A stretch of DNA of 64,000 nucleotides from Nostoc sp. PCC 7524 (GTDB taxonomy: Bacteria; Cyanobacteriota; Cyanobacteriia; Cyanobacteriales; Nostocaceae). The first letter of the stretch is position 1. Each line of letters starts with the position of its first letter. The position numbers were made by a program, and so were the translations under genes. Below, piece after piece: positions 1-11,680 of the stretch. Where the stretch lies: positions 3,315,501 to 3,379,500 of the forward strand of contig NC_019684.1 of assembly GCF_000316645.1 (NCBI RefSeq), read 5' to 3'. The notes below the pieces were generated by a model that saw only the letters and a program-made list of their open reading frames with translations, searched no databases and was not told the DNA's origin.

Positions 1-2085
1 TGTTATGTGGCACTCAATCCCACCCATGAGCGATGGGTAGGCATCCGCACAGAGGATTTACGGGGCAAAAAACCAGAGGATATTCTCAATGCAGTTGATG
101 CTGCTAAGGTGCGTCAGCACTATGCAGAATGTGTGCGTTTGGGCAATACTATTTCTTACGAACAGTGTTTACAATTCCAGGGTGTCCCTACTTGGTGGAG
201 TACAACTTTGACACCACTCAGGGATGCTAATTCTCGAATTTATCGGTTAATTGGTACAAGTAGCAATATTACTCCGGCTAAACAGGTAGCCCACGCGCAG
301 GAAATTCAAGCAGAACGAGATCAAGTGTTGGCAACACTAAGTCAAAAAATTCATGAATCTTTAGATTTAGGTGTAATTCTCCATCAGACTGCTAAAGATT
401 TGCGTCAGTGTTTAAATTGCGATCGCATCCTCATTTATCAGATGCAGACTAGCACAGATGGGGTAGTTATGACCGAAGCTATAGTCAGTCCTGAACTGTC
501 ACTATTAGGCAAGAACTTCCGAGATCCTTGCTTGGGTGTGCAACATCCCGAACACTCAGGGCGATGTTGTCTGCAAATTGTGCCAGATATTTACGCTAAT
601 GGGGTCAATTCTTGTCAGCAAAAATTTTTGGCAGCCTTGCCAGCGAGGGCGCATTTAGTCACACCAATCTTGCTACGACAAAACATTTGGGGACTGTTAA
701 TTGCTCAGTATTGCTATGAACCCCACCAATGGCAACAAATAGAAATTGACTTACTTGAGCAACTTGCAACCCAACTGGGGATTGCTGTACAACAATCAGA
801 ACTTCAAAACCAACTCAAACAACTGAAAAATCAACTAGAGTCCCAAAAAAAAGAACATCAAGCCCAATTACGGCAGATTCAGAAGTTTCAAGACTTAGTA
901 CGACGGATGACTGAAAAAATTCGTGATACTAAAGATGAAACTCAAATCTTAGTAGATGTAACTCAGGAGTTAGCAAATTTACTGCAACTAGAATCTTGCT
1001 ATATCGAAATCTATAATCCTGATTGCACGGAAGTTATAGTTGTTTACGAGTACGCATTTGAACATTCTATCTACCAGGGATTGACTAGAAAACCGCCAGA
1101 ATTGAGCGAAATTTATCAGCCGTTATTGCAAAAACAACACTTTCAATCAGTGGAAATTGTACCAGGATGGCATCCCAAGTTACTGGTAATTACTCAGTTA
1201 GCTTGTCCGATTTTTGATGAGCAAGGAATGCTGGGTAATCTTTGGCTGATCAGACCGATACAACAGATGTTTAATGAACTGGAAATTAGTCTGGTGCAAA
1301 CTTTAGCCAACGAATGCGCGATCGCGATGCGACAAACAAGGTTACACGCCACCAGACAAGCCACGATTAAAAAATTAGAAGAAAAAGAACGCCACACTAA
1401 ACAATTTCTCAAAAACCTTTCCCATGAACTGCGAACACCGATTACAAGTATTAGTTTGGCGGCTCAAACTCTGGAAAGTCTGCTGTTACCTGATGGCACA
1501 TTAGATGAAGTAGTACCGCAACTTTTGCAAATCCTACATCATGAATGTGGCAGAGAAAGCAAACTAATTCACGATTTACTGACACTTATCCATTTGGAAG
1601 CAGAACCAGAAACCCCAACTTTAATCACTATCGACTTGCAAACTTGGCTTCCCCCCATCGTAGAATCTTTTTCTGATTTGAGCAGTTGTCAAGGGCAAAC
1701 ATTAAACCTGAATATAGAAACCGCACTGCCACCTTTAGCAACAGATATCATAGAGCTAGAGCGAATTCTCACCGAACTTTTAAGCTATACGTGCAAGTAC
1801 ACTCCACCTGGGGAGACAATTACAGTTTCTGCTCAGACGACAGTAGAGGCACTACAAATCAGCATCAGTAATTCTGGGTTAGAAATTCCTAGCCATGAGC
1901 GATCGCGCATTTTCGAGCCGTTTTACCACATTTGCAAAAATGATCCTTGGAAATATAGTGGTACTGGTTTAGAAATGGCATTAGTCAAAAAAATGGTCAG
2001 ACATTTAGGTGGTTCAATTCATGTAGAAAGTGCTGCCTGTCAAACTACTTTCATCGTTAAATTTCCCAAATTTGCTAAACTATAA
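1..2085 (+). CDS. PAS-GAF-GAF histidine kinase, 5' partial, degenerate kinase domain
   Basis: Sensor histidine kinase cut by the window edge: the frame is open from base 1, and the GTG at 7 lies inside a PAS domain, so the true start is upstream. Counting from that GTG: PAS about 1-95, first GAF about 110-265, a Q/K-rich coiled coil about 265-300, second GAF about 300-450, HisKA with the H-box NLSHELRTP (His473), then HATPase_c to about 690. The first GAF resembles bilin-binding cyanobacteriochrome GAFs and keeps a Cys (C203) at the likely chromophore position, but followed by Gln rather than His. The ATPase domain is odd: the N-box reads ELLSYTCKYTP without the usual Asn, the G1 box reads NSGLEIP instead of DxGxG, and the G2 box reads GTGLEMA. 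It may be a weak or dead kinase. No cognate regulator is adjacent. Confidence 0.85.
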   Translation, partial: CYVALNPTHERWVGIRTEDLRGKKPEDILNAVDAAKVRQHYAECVRLGNTISYEQCLQFQGVPTWWSTTLTPLRDANSRIYRLIGTSSNITPAKQVAHAQEIQAERDQVLATLSQKIHESLDLGVILHQTAKDLRQCLNCDRILIYQMQTSTDGVVMTEAIVSPELSLLGKNFRDPCLGVQHPEHSGRCCLQIVPDIYANGVNSCQQKFLAALPARAHLVTPILLRQNIWGLLIAQYCYEPHQWQQIEIDLLEQLATQLGIAVQQSELQNQLKQLKNQLESQKKEHQAQLRQIQKFQDLVRRMTEKIRDTKDETQILVDVTQELANLLQLESCYIEIYNPDCTEVIVVYEYAFEHSIYQGLTRKPPELSEIYQPLLQKQHFQSVEIVPGWHPKLLVITQLACPIFDEQGMLGNLWLIRPIQQMFNELEISLVQTLANECAIAMRQTRLHATRQATIKKLEEKERHTKQFLKNLSHELRTPITSISLAAQTLESLLLPDGTLDEVVPQLLQILHHECGRESKLIHDLLTLIHLEAEPETPTLITIDLQTWLPPIVESFSDLSSCQGQTLNLNIETALPPLATDIIELERILTELLSYTCKYTPPGETITVSAQTTVEALQISISNSGLEIPSHERSRIFEPFYHICKNDPWKYSGTGLEMALVKKMVRHLGGSIHVESAACQTTFIVKFPKFAKL

Positions 2086-2323
2086 AACCTCAGTCAGTTG
2101 TATATTGGCGAATTAACTATATTTTTGTATTTATTATTAATTTTTGTGCATGATGGCATCATGTAGAGTTGTGTAATTTAGAAAACATAACAATACACCA
2201 CGATTTTCACCCCTCTGCTTTTATTAGCTCATTCAAAGAAGTGTTGCGTATTAAGGTTTAGGTTGTTGCTTTGAGATATACCAGAGTAGTAAGCCATGTT
2301 GGGGATCATGACAGGGTAGGAGT

Positions 2324-3925
2324 ATGGTGACTTTAAATGTTGCAGCATTAGAACCAGTTGATCAGTTTCATAGTCTGCAATTAACTTTGCGCGATCGCTG
2401 GAAAACTATCGAGCTATTTGACACTGGAGAGGCAGATATTATCGTCATTCCTTCCCTCAGTATTGACCAGCGTGAGATCCAAAAGGTGGAAGGTTTTGAA
2501 CATTATGAAGAAAGATTACTTTTTGCCTTGATGCGGTTAAGAAATCCCCGCACAAGGTTAATTTATGTCACATCAATGCCATTACATCCCAGCATTATTG
2601 ATTACTATCTACAATTATTACCTGGCATCCCCTTTTCTCACGCTCGCAATCGCTTACTTTTACTTTCAACTTATGATTCTTCACCTAAACCCCTAAGTCA
2701 AAAAATTTTAGAACGTCCCAGATTAATTGAGAGAATTCGCCAAGCCATCAGACTAGAAAAATCATTGATAGTTTGCTACAACTCCACCAATTTAGAAGCA
2801 GAATTGTCTTTAAAATTAAATGTGCCATTGTATGCGGCTGCACCAGAATTACAAATTTGGGGGACAAAAAGTGGTAGCCGACAAATCTTTGCAGAAAGCG
2901 GAGTTCCCCATCCAGATGGAAGTGGATTAGTCTGGAATACTCAAGATTTAGCTATAGCAGCTGGTGATTTATGGGAACGCCAACCGACATTACAGCGTAT
3001 GGTAGTCAAGTTAAATGAAGGTATTTCTGGCGAAGGAAATGCACTGCTAGATTTGCGTCCTATTATGCACCTAGCACCAGGACAAGCTACTCATGAACAA
3101 AGATTAGCAGCAATTAGCGATCGCTTCTCTACTATGCGCTTTCAAGCCAAACAAGAAAACTGGCTAAATTTTGCCGGCAGAATTGCCGAATTAGGGGCAA
3201 TTGTGGAAGCATTTGTCGAAGGAGAAATCAAGCGATCGCCTAGCGTTCAAGGACGCATCACCCCCACAGGCGAAGTTGAAATTCTCTCTACCCATGATCA
3301 AATCCTCGGTGGCCCCGATGGACAAATTTACCTCGGCTGTCGATTCCCTGGAGATGAAACCTACCGCTTACAATTACAGAATTTGGGGTTAAAAGTTGGC
3401 AGAAAACTAGCAGAAAAAGGTGCATTAGAAAGATTTGGTGTAGATTTTGTTACCGTTGATCAAGGTAACGGGGAATGGGACATTCAAGCCATTGAAATTA
3501 ACCTCCGTAAAGGCGGCACTACCCATCCCTTCATGACCTTAAAATTATTAACTAACGGTCGTTATGACTTGTCTACAGGGTTATTTTATAGTCAACAAGG
3601 TCGCCCCAAATACTACATTGCTACAGACAACCTGCAAAAAGACCGCTATCGAGGATTATTACCAAATGACCTAATGGACATTATCGCCCATCACAAATTA
3701 CACTTCGATAGCTGTACAGAAACCGGCACAGTATTTCATCTTATGGGTTGTCTGTCCCAGTTTGGCAAATTAGGATTAACCAGCATTGGTGATTCACCCC
3801 AACAAGCAGAAGACATCTATAACAAAGTAGTCAAAGTATTAGATGACGAAACCCGCACCGAAACACCCAATTTTTCCCTATTTTCAGACTACACCTTCCC
3901 CGTAGCCTGGGATGGATATAGTTGA
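2324..3925 (+). CDS. ATP-grasp ligase, peptide ligase PGM1-related
   Basis: Predicted carboxylate-amine ligase of the ATP-grasp fold, joining a carboxylate to an amine through an acyl phosphate. It is 533 residues long. The N-terminal half resembles the pre-ATP-grasp domain of PGM1-type peptide ligases; the ATP-grasp core follows, with a nucleotide-binding Lys in MVVKLNEGISGEG and a metal-binding E-x-N in EINLRKGG (E391, N393); the last ~100 residues resemble the PGM1 C-terminal domain. The ATG follows GGTAGGAG closely. It is a single gene between a kinase and a convergent hydrolase, with no biosynthetic cluster around it, so the substrate cannot be inferred. The family is common in cyanobacteria and mostly uncharacterised. 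Confident in the fold, not in the substrate. Confidence 0.8.
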   Translation: MVTLNVAALEPVDQFHSLQLTLRDRWKTIELFDTGEADIIVIPSLSIDQREIQKVEGFEHYEERLLFALMRLRNPRTRLIYVTSMPLHPSIIDYYLQLLPGIPFSHARNRLLLLSTYDSSPKPLSQKILERPRLIERIRQAIRLEKSLIVCYNSTNLEAELSLKLNVPLYAAAPELQIWGTKSGSRQIFAESGVPHPDGSGLVWNTQDLAIAAGDLWERQPTLQRMVVKLNEGISGEGNALLDLRPIMHLAPGQATHEQRLAAISDRFSTMRFQAKQENWLNFAGRIAELGAIVEAFVEGEIKRSPSVQGRITPTGEVEILSTHDQILGGPDGQIYLGCRFPGDETYRLQLQNLGLKVGRKLAEKGALERFGVDFVTVDQGNGEWDIQAIEINLRKGGTTHPFMTLKLLTNGRYDLSTGLFYSQQGRPKYYIATDNLQKDRYRGLLPNDLMDIIAHHKLHFDSCTETGTVFHLMGCLSQFGKLGLTSIGDSPQQAEDIYNKVVKVLDDETRTETPNFSLFSDYTFPVAWDGYS

Positions 3926-3950
3926 TAAGAATTGGTGAATATCTCTAAGT

Positions 3951-3985
3951 TCCTGTCACCTGTCACCTGTCACCTGTCACCTATC
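3951..3985. repeat. Heptamer tandem repeat (AGGTGAC family)
   Basis: About five copies of CCTGTCA, the reverse complement of the AGGTGAC heptamer, lie between the convergent ATP-grasp and GH10-like genes. It is a short tandemly repeated repetitive (STRR) sequence of the sort known from heterocystous cyanobacteria. Confidence 0.9.
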
Positions 3986-5230
3986 CCCAGTCCCCCTGAC
4001 TATTGTCAATGGCCTTTTAGCCTTAGCTGCAAATAACTCACCAAAAACCGTGCGACGTTCTTGTGGTGATTCTGGTGTGATGTAACCCCACAAACTTTCC
4101 CAGTAAAAAAATGACATACCAAAAAAAGAGCGATCGCGCACAGCTTCGACTTGTTCTTGAACCTGTGTAATCTGCACAGGACTGCGTAAAGTCCCTGTAG
4201 TAATCCCAATTGCCACAGGTATTTTAGTCCGAGCAAATTTCACTGATGGTTTTTCCAATTCCGCAATAAAACTACTTTTGCTATTAGTATAGACCTGCAA
4301 AATCAACTCATCTACTAAACCCTTTTTCACCCAATTCTCCCAATCTTGCAGGTAGTTTCTATAGGCAAAAGCTTGTGAGGTTGGAGACACAGATATTTTG
4401 ATATTAGGTTTTATCCCTTTCACAACTCTATATATTTTTGCCATAAACCCAGTTATTTTATTGGCACGCCATTTCATCCATTCCGGGTCAAATGGGTCAT
4501 TAGGAGGGATTTTTCCCTGATGCTCTTTTTGATAAATTTCAATAGTAAAGGGGTCATAACCAAACTGTACTGGCATACCAAAATGATCATCAACTTGAAT
4601 GCCATCTACATCATAATTGCTCACAACTTCTACAATTAGAGACAAAATAAACTCTTGCACTTCAGGATGCAATGGATTCAGCCAGACTAACTTATTGGTA
4701 GGATTATTATTAATTTCTTCAGGCAGCATTTCACTAATAGTTTTTGCACCTTGTTGACCAGTTGTCAACCAGTCAGGATAACGCCTAGCTAATTCTGAAT
4801 CAGGTGGTGCCATAAAACCATATTCAAACCAGGGAATGACAGTTAAACCTTGGGGTTTAGCTAGTTGTAATAACTTCCTTAAAATATCCTGACCACCATG
4901 CACAACATTTACCAAGGGCTGAACATCACTACCTGTAAATAATTTGGCTGTATCACTTTTGTAGAAAGTATATCCTCGGTTCCAAACTACAGGATAAATG
5001 GTATTAAAATTGAGTGCTGATAATTGCTTGATAGCCCTGTCAATCCCCCAAGGGACAAATAGTACACCACTAGCAACATTAGTTAGCCACACTCCCCGGA
5101 TTTCGGTTGTAGTAGGTAGGCTATTTTTTTGTTGATAATCTGAGAGTGAAGGGTTAGAGAATATTGTTAAGCACAATACTAATTGCACACAAAATAAATA
5201 AAACAAGCAAAGTTTAGCCAACCGATTCAT
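3977..5230 (-). CDS. Glycoside hydrolase family 10-like (GHL10) secreted protein
   Basis: Predicted secreted or envelope-anchored glycosyl hydrolase-like protein (GHL10, formerly DUF187), probably a TIM barrel acting on a cell-wall or extracellular polysaccharide. It is 417 residues long with an N-terminal hydrophobic segment (about 5-27) that looks like a signal peptide or anchor. The domain starts at EIRGVWLTNVASGVLF; mid-domain GIQVDDHFGMP holds the acidic pair expected near the active site, and ISVSPTSQAF and LILQVYTNS are typical later strands. The ATG at 5230 is the natural start because the signal segment follows directly. It is convergent with the ATP-grasp gene and its last bases run into the heptamer repeat. 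The actual substrate is unknown. Confidence 0.82.
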   Translation of the reverse strand: MNRLAKLCLFYLFCVQLVLCLTIFSNPSLSDYQQKNSLPTTTEIRGVWLTNVASGVLFVPWGIDRAIKQLSALNFNTIYPVVWNRGYTFYKSDTAKLFTGSDVQPLVNVVHGGQDILRKLLQLAKPQGLTVIPWFEYGFMAPPDSELARRYPDWLTTGQQGAKTISEMLPEEINNNPTNKLVWLNPLHPEVQEFILSLIVEVVSNYDVDGIQVDDHFGMPVQFGYDPFTIEIYQKEHQGKIPPNDPFDPEWMKWRANKITGFMAKIYRVVKGIKPNIKISVSPTSQAFAYRNYLQDWENWVKKGLVDELILQVYTNSKSSFIAELEKPSVKFARTKIPVAIGITTGTLRSPVQITQVQEQVEAVRDRSFFGMSFFYWESLWGYITPESPQERRTVFGELFAAKAKRPLTIVRGTGDR

Positions 5231-5397
5231 TTGTTGTTTTGACTTTGTTGGGTAGAGATTGTTATTGATACAGAATAAATCATTATTTTTCTGGGTAATG
5301 TAGAAATATCATAAAAACATACCAAGATATAAAGCAAAACCTATCACTTTATATCTTGGCTTGAATTTAGTTATAGGATAGTTAACAGTGAACTTTG

Positions 5398-5517
5398 TTC
5401 GTAGTAAAGGCTTCAGCCCTTATTCTTAAATCTCCAAAGGACTAAACTCCTCTCTTCTCTACGAGAGGCTGCGCCAACGAGACGCTGCGCGTAGCTTGCT
5501 TCCCCGGAGGGGTACAC
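5398..5517. repeat. Two dispersed palindromic repeats between GHL10 and glcD
   Basis: Bases 5398-5452 carry a GTAGTAAAGGCTTCAGCCC element related to the one at 28648-28698. It is followed by an element (about 5454-5515) with GCTGCGCCAACGAGACGCTG and TGCGCGTAGCTTGCTTCC, typical of small dispersed repeats of Nostoc genomes. The rest of the ~300-bp gap is AT-rich with no gene seen. Confidence 0.75.
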
Positions 5518-5528
5518 TACAAACTGTC

Positions 5529-7001
5529 TTAAAACCTCTCCACTCCTGCAAACTGCTGATTGCTGTTTTGATTTGCCGCCTCCCCACAAGTGCGCGGCGT
5601 AGGAAATATCTTGCCCGGATTAGCTAACCCTTGGGGATTAAATACTTGTCTTACCCACTGCATCGTTTCTAAATCAGCAGTGCTGAACATATCGGGCATA
5701 TAGCACTTTTTATCAGCGCCTATACCATGTTCTCCAGAAATACTACCGCCAACTCTGACACAAAGTTTGAGAATTTCACCGCCCAATTCTTCCACTTTTT
5801 CTAATGCACCAGGAACGGCATTATCAAACAGAATTAGTGGATGTAAATTGCCGTCACCAGCATGAAATACATTGGCGATTTGATAACCAAATTTTTGACT
5901 TAATGCCTCAATCTCTTGTAATACATAGGGTAACTGCGTCCGAGGAATCACCCCATCCTGCACATAATAATCTGGGCTTAAATGACCAGCCGCCGCAAAA
6001 GCAGCTTTACGTCCTTTCCACAGCTTCAATCTAGTTTCCGGATCACTAGCAGAAGTAACATTCCGCGCCCCATTCTTTTTACAAATTTCAGCGACACGCT
6101 TTTTATTTTCTGCCACTTCGATTTCTAAACCATCAATTTCAACTAACAGAATGGCTGTAGCATCACGGGGATAACAATTAGTAGCAACCACATCTTCCAC
6201 AGCATTAATGCTGATGTTATCCATCATTTCCATCCCGCCAGGAATTATCCCCGCACTGATGATATCAGAAACAGTTTCCCCCGCCGCTTCTACAGTGGTA
6301 AAGTCTGCCAACAGCACACAAATTGATTCTGCGCTCTTGAGAATTCTGAGAGTAATTTCTGTAGCAATCCCCAAAGTACCTTCTGAGCCGACAAAGATAC
6401 CCGTCAAGTCATAACCAGGGGTTTCGGGAATTTGTCCCCCTAAATCCACAATTTCCCCTTCAGGTGTGACGATTTTTAAACCCAAAACGTGGTTAGTTGT
6501 CACACCATACTTTAAACAATGCACTCCGCCAGAGTTTTCCGCCACATTTCCCCCAATCGAGCAGATAATTTGGCTGGAGGGGTCAGGAGCGTAGTAAAAT
6601 CCAGCACCACTAACTGTCTGTGTTACCCAGCTATTAATCACTCCTGGTTGTACGACAATGCGCTGATTATCTAAATCAACGCTCAGAATTTGCCGCATTA
6701 AAGAAGTAACAATTAAAACTGAGTCATCAGAAGGTAAAGCGCCGCCAGATAAACCAGTTCCAGAACCCCGTGCGATGAATGGTACAGCATACTGGTTGCA
6801 TATCTTCACCACCGCCGCCACTTGTTCTGTAGTTCGTGGTAACACCGCCACAGCCGGACGTTGACGATAGCTAGTTAAACCATCACACTCATAGGTGATG
6901 AGTTCTTCACGGCGTTGCACTACCCCGTTTGTACCAAGAACAGCCTCGAATGCTTTGATGATGGGTTTCCAGTTACGTTGTTGTTTATCTTGGGTAAGCA
7001 T
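5529..7001 (-). CDS. glcD: Glycolate oxidase/dehydrogenase FAD-linked subunit GlcD
   Basis: FAD-linked oxidoreductase of the GlcD/VAO fold, expected to oxidise glycolate to glyoxylate in the photorespiratory 2-phosphoglycolate pathway; some cyanobacterial members also accept D-lactate. It is 490 residues, full length. FAD_binding_4 occupies about 45-225 with ARGSGTGLSGGAL and GSEGTLGIATE; the C-terminal FAD-oxidase cap holds NVFHAGDGNLHP and GSISGEHGIG, the conserved His motifs. The ATG at 7001 is about 40 residues before the FAD domain, as usual. No glcE or glcF lies next to it, which is normal for cyanobacteria. Not in an obvious operon: the upstream gap is 455 bp and the next gene is divergent. 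Confidence 0.93.
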   Translation of the reverse strand: MLTQDKQQRNWKPIIKAFEAVLGTNGVVQRREELITYECDGLTSYRQRPAVAVLPRTTEQVAAVVKICNQYAVPFIARGSGTGLSGGALPSDDSVLIVTSLMRQILSVDLDNQRIVVQPGVINSWVTQTVSGAGFYYAPDPSSQIICSIGGNVAENSGGVHCLKYGVTTNHVLGLKIVTPEGEIVDLGGQIPETPGYDLTGIFVGSEGTLGIATEITLRILKSAESICVLLADFTTVEAAGETVSDIISAGIIPGGMEMMDNISINAVEDVVATNCYPRDATAILLVEIDGLEIEVAENKKRVAEICKKNGARNVTSASDPETRLKLWKGRKAAFAAAGHLSPDYYVQDGVIPRTQLPYVLQEIEALSQKFGYQIANVFHAGDGNLHPLILFDNAVPGALEKVEELGGEILKLCVRVGGSISGEHGIGADKKCYMPDMFSTADLETMQWVRQVFNPQGLANPGKIFPTPRTCGEAANQNSNQQFAGVERF

Positions 7002-7456
7002 AGATTTTTATTTAAAGCCTGGGTGGGTAAGTTTAATTACTATTGTGGCCAGAATAGCAGTTTAAGGGAATGAAGAGGCGATCGCTTACACTGGGTTGTA
7101 CCAATGCAACAATATTCAGTATTCTCCATTACCGTTATCTTGTAAAAAATTAATTGATTACGAATGAGAATCTAACCTCAAATTTTGCACCTACCCGATA
7201 TTCCGCCTCGGAATTTATTCCGAGGCTCATTTATTTCTTGGCAGGATGAACATCTGGTGCAAGATATCAATACAAGTACATTCTTATTAAGTAGGTCGGC
7301 GTAAATAATTATTGTTGGAATAAGGCAGGGGGCAGGGGGCAGGGAGCAGGGGGAGAAAGAGTTTGAGCCTTATTTACTTTTCTTCACATGGTTTGGTTTT
7401 ATTGCACCGACTTACTTACTCTAATCCATTAACCTAGAAATAACGCTCTTAAATCA
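7002..7456. other. Divergent intergenic region glcD / Uma2
   Basis: No gene seen. It holds a perfect hairpin CCTCGGAA-N4-TTCCGAGG (7206-7225) followed by a T-rich stretch, and a G-rich run of GGGGCAG-type heptamers at about 7326-7353. A single GGCGATCGC-type octamer spans about 7077-7085. Promoters for glcD and the Uma2 gene should lie here, but none stands out. Confidence 0.6.
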
Positions 7457-8197
7457 ATGGATAAAATCATGGTTGAGCAACTTCTCATAAATAATGATGA
7501 TTTCTATGTACCAGATGCCAACCTGCTAGTCACTGAAGATGATACACCTGTGGACAATTTTGCATCTGCCAAGCAACAACGCCTATTAGTCGGATCTCTT
7601 TATAGTTCTTTACAAAATCAGACTTTTTTAGCTGAAGCTAATGTTGGTATTTATCACACAGACAAACAGCCTGCAATTGTACCTGATGTTTTCCTCAGCT
7701 TGGATGTCCAAACTCCTGAAAATTGGTGGGAGAAACAAAATCGCTGTTATATGGTTTGGCGATTTGGTAAACCTCCAGAAGTCGTGATTGAAATTGTTTC
7801 TAATCAAGAAGGTGACGAACTCGGTAAAAAGCTGGGAATTTATGAACAAATGCGAGTCAGTTACTACATTGTTTATGATTCAACTCAGCAATTAGGAGAA
7901 AACATCCTACGAGTTTATGAACTTAGAGGCAGACGCTATTTTGAAACCTCTGAAACTTGGTTAGAACAAGTGGGTTTAGGTGTGACTCTTTGGGAAGGTG
8001 AATTTGAAGGTAGACAGGATATTTGGTTACGTTGGTGCTATCAAGACGGTAGTGTTTTACTAACTGGTGATGAACTCGCTCAACAAGAACGACAACGTGC
8101 TGAACAGGAGAAACAACGTGCTGAACAAGCAGAAGAACGCGCCCAATTACTAGCAGAAAGACTAAGGGCTATGGGAATTGATCCCGATACCCTGTAA
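7457..8197 (+). CDS. Uma2 family PD-(D/E)XK endonuclease-like protein with coiled-coil tail
   Basis: Uma2 (DUF820) protein of 246 residues, the restriction endonuclease-like fold greatly expanded in cyanobacteria; physiological role unknown. Core residues: VPDVFLSLDV (metal-binding Asp), PPEVVIEIVS (acidic strand) and DELGKKLGIYEQMRVSYYIVYD (Lys-containing helix and last strand). The C-terminus (about 205-240) is a charged QQERQRAEQEKQRAEQAEE heptad coiled coil, then MGIDPDTL. The same tail plan occurs in the two other Uma2 genes here (54.3 and 59.5 kb). An alternative ATG four codons later (7469) is equally plausible. Some family members show nuclease activity, but this one may serve another purpose. 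Confidence 0.85.
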   Translation: MDKIMVEQLLINNDDFYVPDANLLVTEDDTPVDNFASAKQQRLLVGSLYSSLQNQTFLAEANVGIYHTDKQPAIVPDVFLSLDVQTPENWWEKQNRCYMVWRFGKPPEVVIEIVSNQEGDELGKKLGIYEQMRVSYYIVYDSTQQLGENILRVYELRGRRYFETSETWLEQVGLGVTLWEGEFEGRQDIWLRWCYQDGSVLLTGDELAQQERQRAEQEKQRAEQAEERAQLLAERLRAMGIDPDTL

Positions 8198-8223
8198 AAA
8201 TCTTTCATGCAGAAAACCTATAG

Positions 8224-8247
8224 AGAGACGTTTCATGAAACGTCTCT
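8224..8247. repeat. 24-bp perfect palindrome
   Basis: AGAGACGTTTCATGAAACGTCTCT between convergent Uma2 and miaA. It is the same repeat style as 18909-18937. It could act as a bidirectional terminator hairpin although the T-tract is poor. Confidence 0.7.
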
Positions 8248-8362
8248 ACATATTATTGGTGAGAGTTACTGAATGATGGGATGAAACTTGATGTATTTAA
8301 ATCTCAACCTCCTCATTCTCTCTGCGCCTCTGCGTGAGACAAAAAAATCCTTATACAAAAAG

Positions 8363-9259
8363 TCAATTATTGATAAAATCTTCCACACGCTGCCAAACAT
8401 TTTCCAACAAATCAGAATCATCCGCATCAAACCATTCAATTTGGGGATATGCTCTAAACCAAGTACGTTGGCGTTTAGCAAATTGTCGGGTATGCAAAAC
8501 TGTTAATTCTTTGGCAGATTCTAAAGAAATTTCACCCCTTAAATATTGCTTGATTTCTTGATATCCCAAAGTATTTAACAAAGGCAAATCAGCACCATAT
8601 TTTTGACAGAGATATTCAACTTCAGCCACTAACCCATCTGTAATCATTTGTTCAGTACGTTGGTGAATGCGCTTGTCTAATTTCTCTACTTCACAATCTA
8701 ACCCAATCTGCAAAATCGGATAATTTGGTGGATTTTCCCCTTGTTGTGCAGAAATAGGTATTCCAGTTACATAAAATACTTCCAATGCGCGTAAAGTTCG
8801 CACGGGATCATTGGGATGAATCTTTTGTGCAGCCGTGGGATCAACTTGTTGTAATATGCCGTAAAGTGTAGTTTGACCCAGAGATTCTAACTGCGATCGC
8901 AATTCATAATTGGGTGCAACTCTAGGAATTTTCATCCCTTGGACAATTGAGCGTATATACAAACCAGTACCACCCACTAATAACAGTGGAGATACCGCCA
9001 GAGAATTAATTAAAGCTTGTGCTTGCTCTTGATAGTCTGCCACCGTCATAGTATCTTTGGGATCGCAGATATCTATCAAATAATGTGGCACTACTTTTTG
9101 TTCTGCCAATGTTGGCTTTGCCGTACCAATATTAAATTCCCGGTAAACCTGACGGGAATCAGCACTCAAAATCACAGAACCCAACCGCCTAGCTAAATTC
9201 ACAGCCAAGCTAGACTTACCAGTCGCCGTAGCACCACAAATCACGATTAATTTAGTCAT
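8363..9259 (-). CDS. miaA: tRNA dimethylallyltransferase MiaA
   Basis: Transfers a dimethylallyl group from DMAPP to N6 of A37 in tRNAs reading UNN codons, giving i6A37. It is 298 residues, normal length. The P-loop GATATGKSSLA is near the N-terminus, followed by SADSRQVYREFNIGTAKP (the substrate and catalytic Asp region), GGTGLYIRSIVQG and RTLRALEVFYVTG; all are family hallmarks. The ATG at 9259 places the P-loop at residues 8-16. It is oriented away from gyrB. The gap upstream holds repeats only. Housekeeping gene, high confidence. Confidence 0.95.
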   Translation of the reverse strand: MTKLIVICGATATGKSSLAVNLARRLGSVILSADSRQVYREFNIGTAKPTLAEQKVVPHYLIDICDPKDTMTVADYQEQAQALINSLAVSPLLLVGGTGLYIRSIVQGMKIPRVAPNYELRSQLESLGQTTLYGILQQVDPTAAQKIHPNDPVRTLRALEVFYVTGIPISAQQGENPPNYPILQIGLDCEVEKLDKRIHQRTEQMITDGLVAEVEYLCQKYGADLPLLNTLGYQEIKQYLRGEISLESAKELTVLHTRQFAKRQRTWFRAYPQIEWFDADDSDLLENVWQRVEDFINN

Positions 9260-11612
<2,353 letters not shown>

Positions 11613-11641
11613 TCTACTCAAAATTCTCCAGTCAACTTGTC

Positions 11642-11680
11642 AATGGGTAATTGGTTAATATCAATTACCCATTAATTTTT
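11642..11680 (+). terminator. Rho-independent terminator of gyrB
   Basis: Perfect 12-bp stem AATGGGTAATTG / CAATTACCCATT with an 8-base loop, followed by AATTTTT, 30 bases after the gyrB stop. Confidence 0.85.
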
